Source: Ailanthus altissimus
Taxonomy: Eukaryota; Streptophyta; Magnoliopsida; Sapindales; Simaroubaceae
Length of the DNA: 64,000 nucleotides
Assembly (NCBI GenBank): GCA_946807835.1
Contig: OX327702.1
Location: forward strand, 620,001 to 684,000
Direction of reading: 5' to 3'
This document shows, in pieces, positions 61,457 through 64,000 of the stretch. The position numbers and the translations under genes are program-made. Each line of letters opens with the position of its first letter. Position 1 is the stretch's first letter. The notes beneath the pieces were generated by a model. The model was not told the origin of the DNA. It saw only the letters and a list, made by a program, of their open reading frames with translations, and made no database searches.

Positions 61457-62739
61457 GGTGTTGGCAATGCTTTTTGGTAAAGAAAAATTGTTGGTTCCCA
61501 AAATTTAAATGGCCGTGAGTGAGCTCAGCCCGTTACACAAATAAGGAGTGTTTCGCGGATGAGGGGCCTTGCCCGAGTCCTGACCATGGCTTATTCATTC
61601 CACGATGAGACTTGCCAAATCCCAGAAGGCCCAAAAGTAGGATTAGTAAAACTGGTTTGGTTTAATTTTGGGTAGATTTGAAAATCGAATTGGATCCGTA
61701 AATTTAGAATCGAATTAAAGAGATGGTGAATTGAATTTAATCGAATTGGTTTGATTTGATTCAATTTGATTTAGTTTTTAGTTTGAGTTTTTGACTTTGA
61801 ATGAGTTCAAATTGGGCTACTTTTGGCATTAGATGATTTACTTCGTTTCGATTTTATTTTTAAGTTATAACATATTTTTTCTATAAAAAATAATAATAAT
61901 TTGAATCAGTTCTCAATTTAAAAGTTTAAAATTAAAAATAAAAATAAAATTTTGATTTTATAAAAAATAAAATAAAAAATTGAATTAGTCAAGACACAAT
62001 TAAACTAAATTGAATCAATTCGATTCGCTTGATTTAATTTGATTTATCAATTTTCTATCCATCTGTACTTAAACTCATATTGATTTACTTTTGTTTTCGT
62101 TAAACATAATTAGTTGCGAAGGAAATTAATTATGTATTTAATAAATTATATTTTTAAAAATAAAATAAATTTATAAGTGTTTGATAAATTTTATTATTAT
62201 GATATAGTAAAAATAAACATAATCAAAGATAAGAATCAAGTTAGAATTCAAAGAAGTGACAATTAAGCAAAATTTGGGATTTTGACAAAACCAAACTAAG
62301 GTAAATGGTGAAAACAAGCAAAATTATGATATATTAGCAATGAAGTACTTTTCTCTTATGAATTTGCTCATTGTAAAGAGAAAATTCAAGGCACTGAAAT
62401 ACATTTTTTTTTATTAATATATTTTTCTTCGACAATAATAATAACAACCCATTTAAAATAGTACAAAATATATTTTTACATAAATATTTTAATATATATT
62501 ATTATTGTATGCATGTTCAATATTTATACATATTTTTATACGTATTTATATATTAGAGATAAATAAAATAACACTATTTATATTTTATTTTAATTTTAAA
62601 TAAGCTTTGAATTAAAGAATAATAATAAGGATACTTTTAGGAATGTTTGCTTGTATGGGACACACATGAAAACATGTTAGAAAAATTTTGAAAATGGCCC
62701 TTTTTTTATATAAAAATTTATTTTAACCCCTCAATACTT
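61457..62739. other. Upstream of the EF-P gene, then AT-rich intergenic DNA
   Basis: The first ~150 bp are probable promoter and leader of the minus-strand EF-P gene. From about 61680 the sequence becomes strongly AT-rich, with repeated AATCGAATT/GAATTGATT-like words (61690-62050), typical of degenerated low-complexity DNA. No gene seen. Confidence 0.5.
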
Positions 62740-63245
62740 TTATAAAATTTATTAGTTAAATATTTAATTTTTAGACTATTTTACCCTTGAAGCAATTTTA
62801 CATCTCTCCCACAAGTCATTCAAAATTTTGATCTAAAACACATTTTGAAATTAGTTAAAATAAGTATATTTATAGTAGTTTAAATTGAAAATGAATAAAT
62901 TTCATTGAAAACGGCTAAAAAATAATAAAAAATAAACAAAATCCTATAAAAAAAAAGTAAGAGAAAAAAGTTGAGGCCTCACATTATGCGACATATGTGC
63001 GAGGCGCTACCATGCTCGTCTTAGTCGTAGGCCGTGCTTCCTATCTCGCGCAACACCTCCTTGCACCCATCCTTGCACTGCGAGAAGAGTGCGGAGAATT
63101 TTAGACTTCGTATATTATTTTGGTCCCCAATTTCATTATTAATTAAGATAATTTTGTTCATTTAATATTTTTTGACTAATAAAAATTAGTTAAATAATTT
63201 AATTTTGTCTATAAAAGATTGTGCCCTTTAAAATAATGACTATTT
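62740..63245. repeat. Dispersed repeat, copy 2 (GC-rich core)
   Basis: AT-rich arms surround a GC-rich core at about 62975-63100 (GAGGCCTCACATTATGCGAC, GTGCGAGGCGCTACC, TCTCGCGCAACACCTCC). The right arm (CCCCAATTTCATTATT, TTGACTAATAAAAATTAGTTAAATAATTT, TATAAAAGATTGTGCCCTTTAAAATAATGA) resembles the right arm of the repeat at 46260-46880. It is probably a degraded transposon; no target duplication was identified. Confidence 0.35.
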
Positions 63246-63718
63246 TTTAACATTTCTCAAATAAGTTTCATGAAAATATTTATTCTCAAAATTTCATTTT
63301 TTAAAACAACTCTCTCACTACTTTTCAAAATTTCTTTTGACATTTCCAACAACAATCTCAAATGGGCTTTCTATAATATTCAAAATTTTAAGTTTAAATC
63401 TCAAATTAAAAAATATATAAAATTATTTTTTCTAGAATAATAGTTACCTTAAATAGTGAGGTATCACTACAGAGACTTATAGTAAAGCAATTTACATATA
63501 TTATTTCTGAATTGAAATAAATAAATAACGTTGAGAGCCACTTTTTTCTTTACATTCTTTAGTAAACATAATTAACTGTTGTAAATAGTAGCTTTTATTA
63601 GATTTTCGCAACAACTTAATTTTTGTACATAAATAATTTTTAATTTATATTTATGGGTGTTAATAAATTTAATGATTACATTTCTTAAAATGATACGCGA
63701 AATTCAAAAGGTTTAAAC
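63246..63718. other. AT-rich intergenic DNA
   Basis: No gene, RNA or defined repeat seen. Confidence 0.5.
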
Positions 63719-63865
63719 TATGCATCTTATTCATACAGGTTGAAGAGAGATTATTTCTATGCATCTTATTCATACAAGTTGAAGAGAAATTATTATTTTT
63801 TAAATATAGAGCATATACGTCTACCGAGATAGAGAGATTATTTTTTGAATATAAAGCATATACGG
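63719..63865. repeat. Two adjacent short tandem duplications
   Basis: TATGCATCTTATTCATACA followed by GTTGAAGAGA occurs at 63719 and at 63758 (39-bp period). Immediately downstream, GATTATTTTTT/ATATA.AGCATATACG occurs twice with a period of about 46 bp (GCATATACG at 63811 and 63857). It is noncoding. Confidence 0.75.
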
Positions 63866-64000
63866 TCAATTATATATTATTTAACATTTAAGTATATTCA
63901 AATTCATACTTTTATATTGAGAGGATCAACAACCGAATCCAACGCTTTCATGATAGGAGAATTAATATACATTTATTAAGATGATTTATCATTTAGTACT

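Noticed and set aside
1..64000. A bacterial-style operon, defence island, CRISPR array, viral insertion or tRNA/rRNA gene
   Set aside because: I read both strands for these and saw none. All supported genes are standalone plant genes with introns or PPR-type single exons, and the repeats are explained as plant transposons, minisatellites or local duplications. A tRNAscan run would be needed to exclude a tRNA fully.

Overview
This window is nuclear chromosomal DNA from a eudicot plant. It is AT-rich, its genes carry plant-type GT-AG introns, every recognisable protein is a plant family, and the intergenic space is full of LTR-retrotransposon remnants and foldback/MITE-like elements. The species cannot be named from the sequence. 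I found no bacterial, viral, organellar or CRISPR-type system, and no tRNA or rRNA gene that I could support.

Seven protein-coding genes can be built with intact reading frames. In order they are: (1) a vacuolar-sorting receptor of the VSR/BP-80 family, plus strand, 12 coding exons, 2961-8683; (2) a chloroplast FATTY ACID EXPORT 3-like protein, minus strand, 6 exons, 25933-28369; (3) a PXC2-like LRR receptor-like (pseudo)kinase, plus strand, 2 exons, 41277-44775; (4) a single-pass membrane protein of unknown function with a repetitive N-glycosylation-rich ectodomain and a Trp/Asp-rich tail, minus strand, 4 exons, 47798-51815; (5) a small basic protein of unknown function, plus strand, 56132-56563; (6) a P-class pentatricopeptide-repeat protein, plus strand, intronless, 56937-58499; (7) a plastid-type elongation factor P, minus strand, 7 exons, 58756-61456. 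Genes 6 and 7 converge, with 256 bp between their stop codons. Genes 3 and 4 also converge.

The space between the genes is mostly transposon history. Three solo LTRs of one family (10776-12892, 14599-17025, and 32764-34789 in reverse) each have a perfect 5-bp target-site duplication. An unrelated 2.7-kb solo LTR (17352-20065) also has a perfect 5-bp duplication. Two of these four sit inside what looks like an older LTR-type element. A decayed MULE transposase lies at about 20440-22800. A 1.19-kb foldback element with a 10-bp target duplication lies only 155 bp upstream of the FAX3 start codon. A short LTR element with no coding capacity (52961-55317) has two ~840-bp LTRs, and its 3' end was later caught in a ~389-bp tandem duplication. 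A 1.3-1.5-kb segment is duplicated in direct orientation on either side of the reverse solo LTR.

The genes do not form a pathway or operon; they are independent neighbours, as usual in plants. The points most worth a second look are the solo-LTR cluster, the transposon in the FAX3 promoter, the repeat-bearing membrane protein with its WD-rich tail, and the GC-rich foldback patches.
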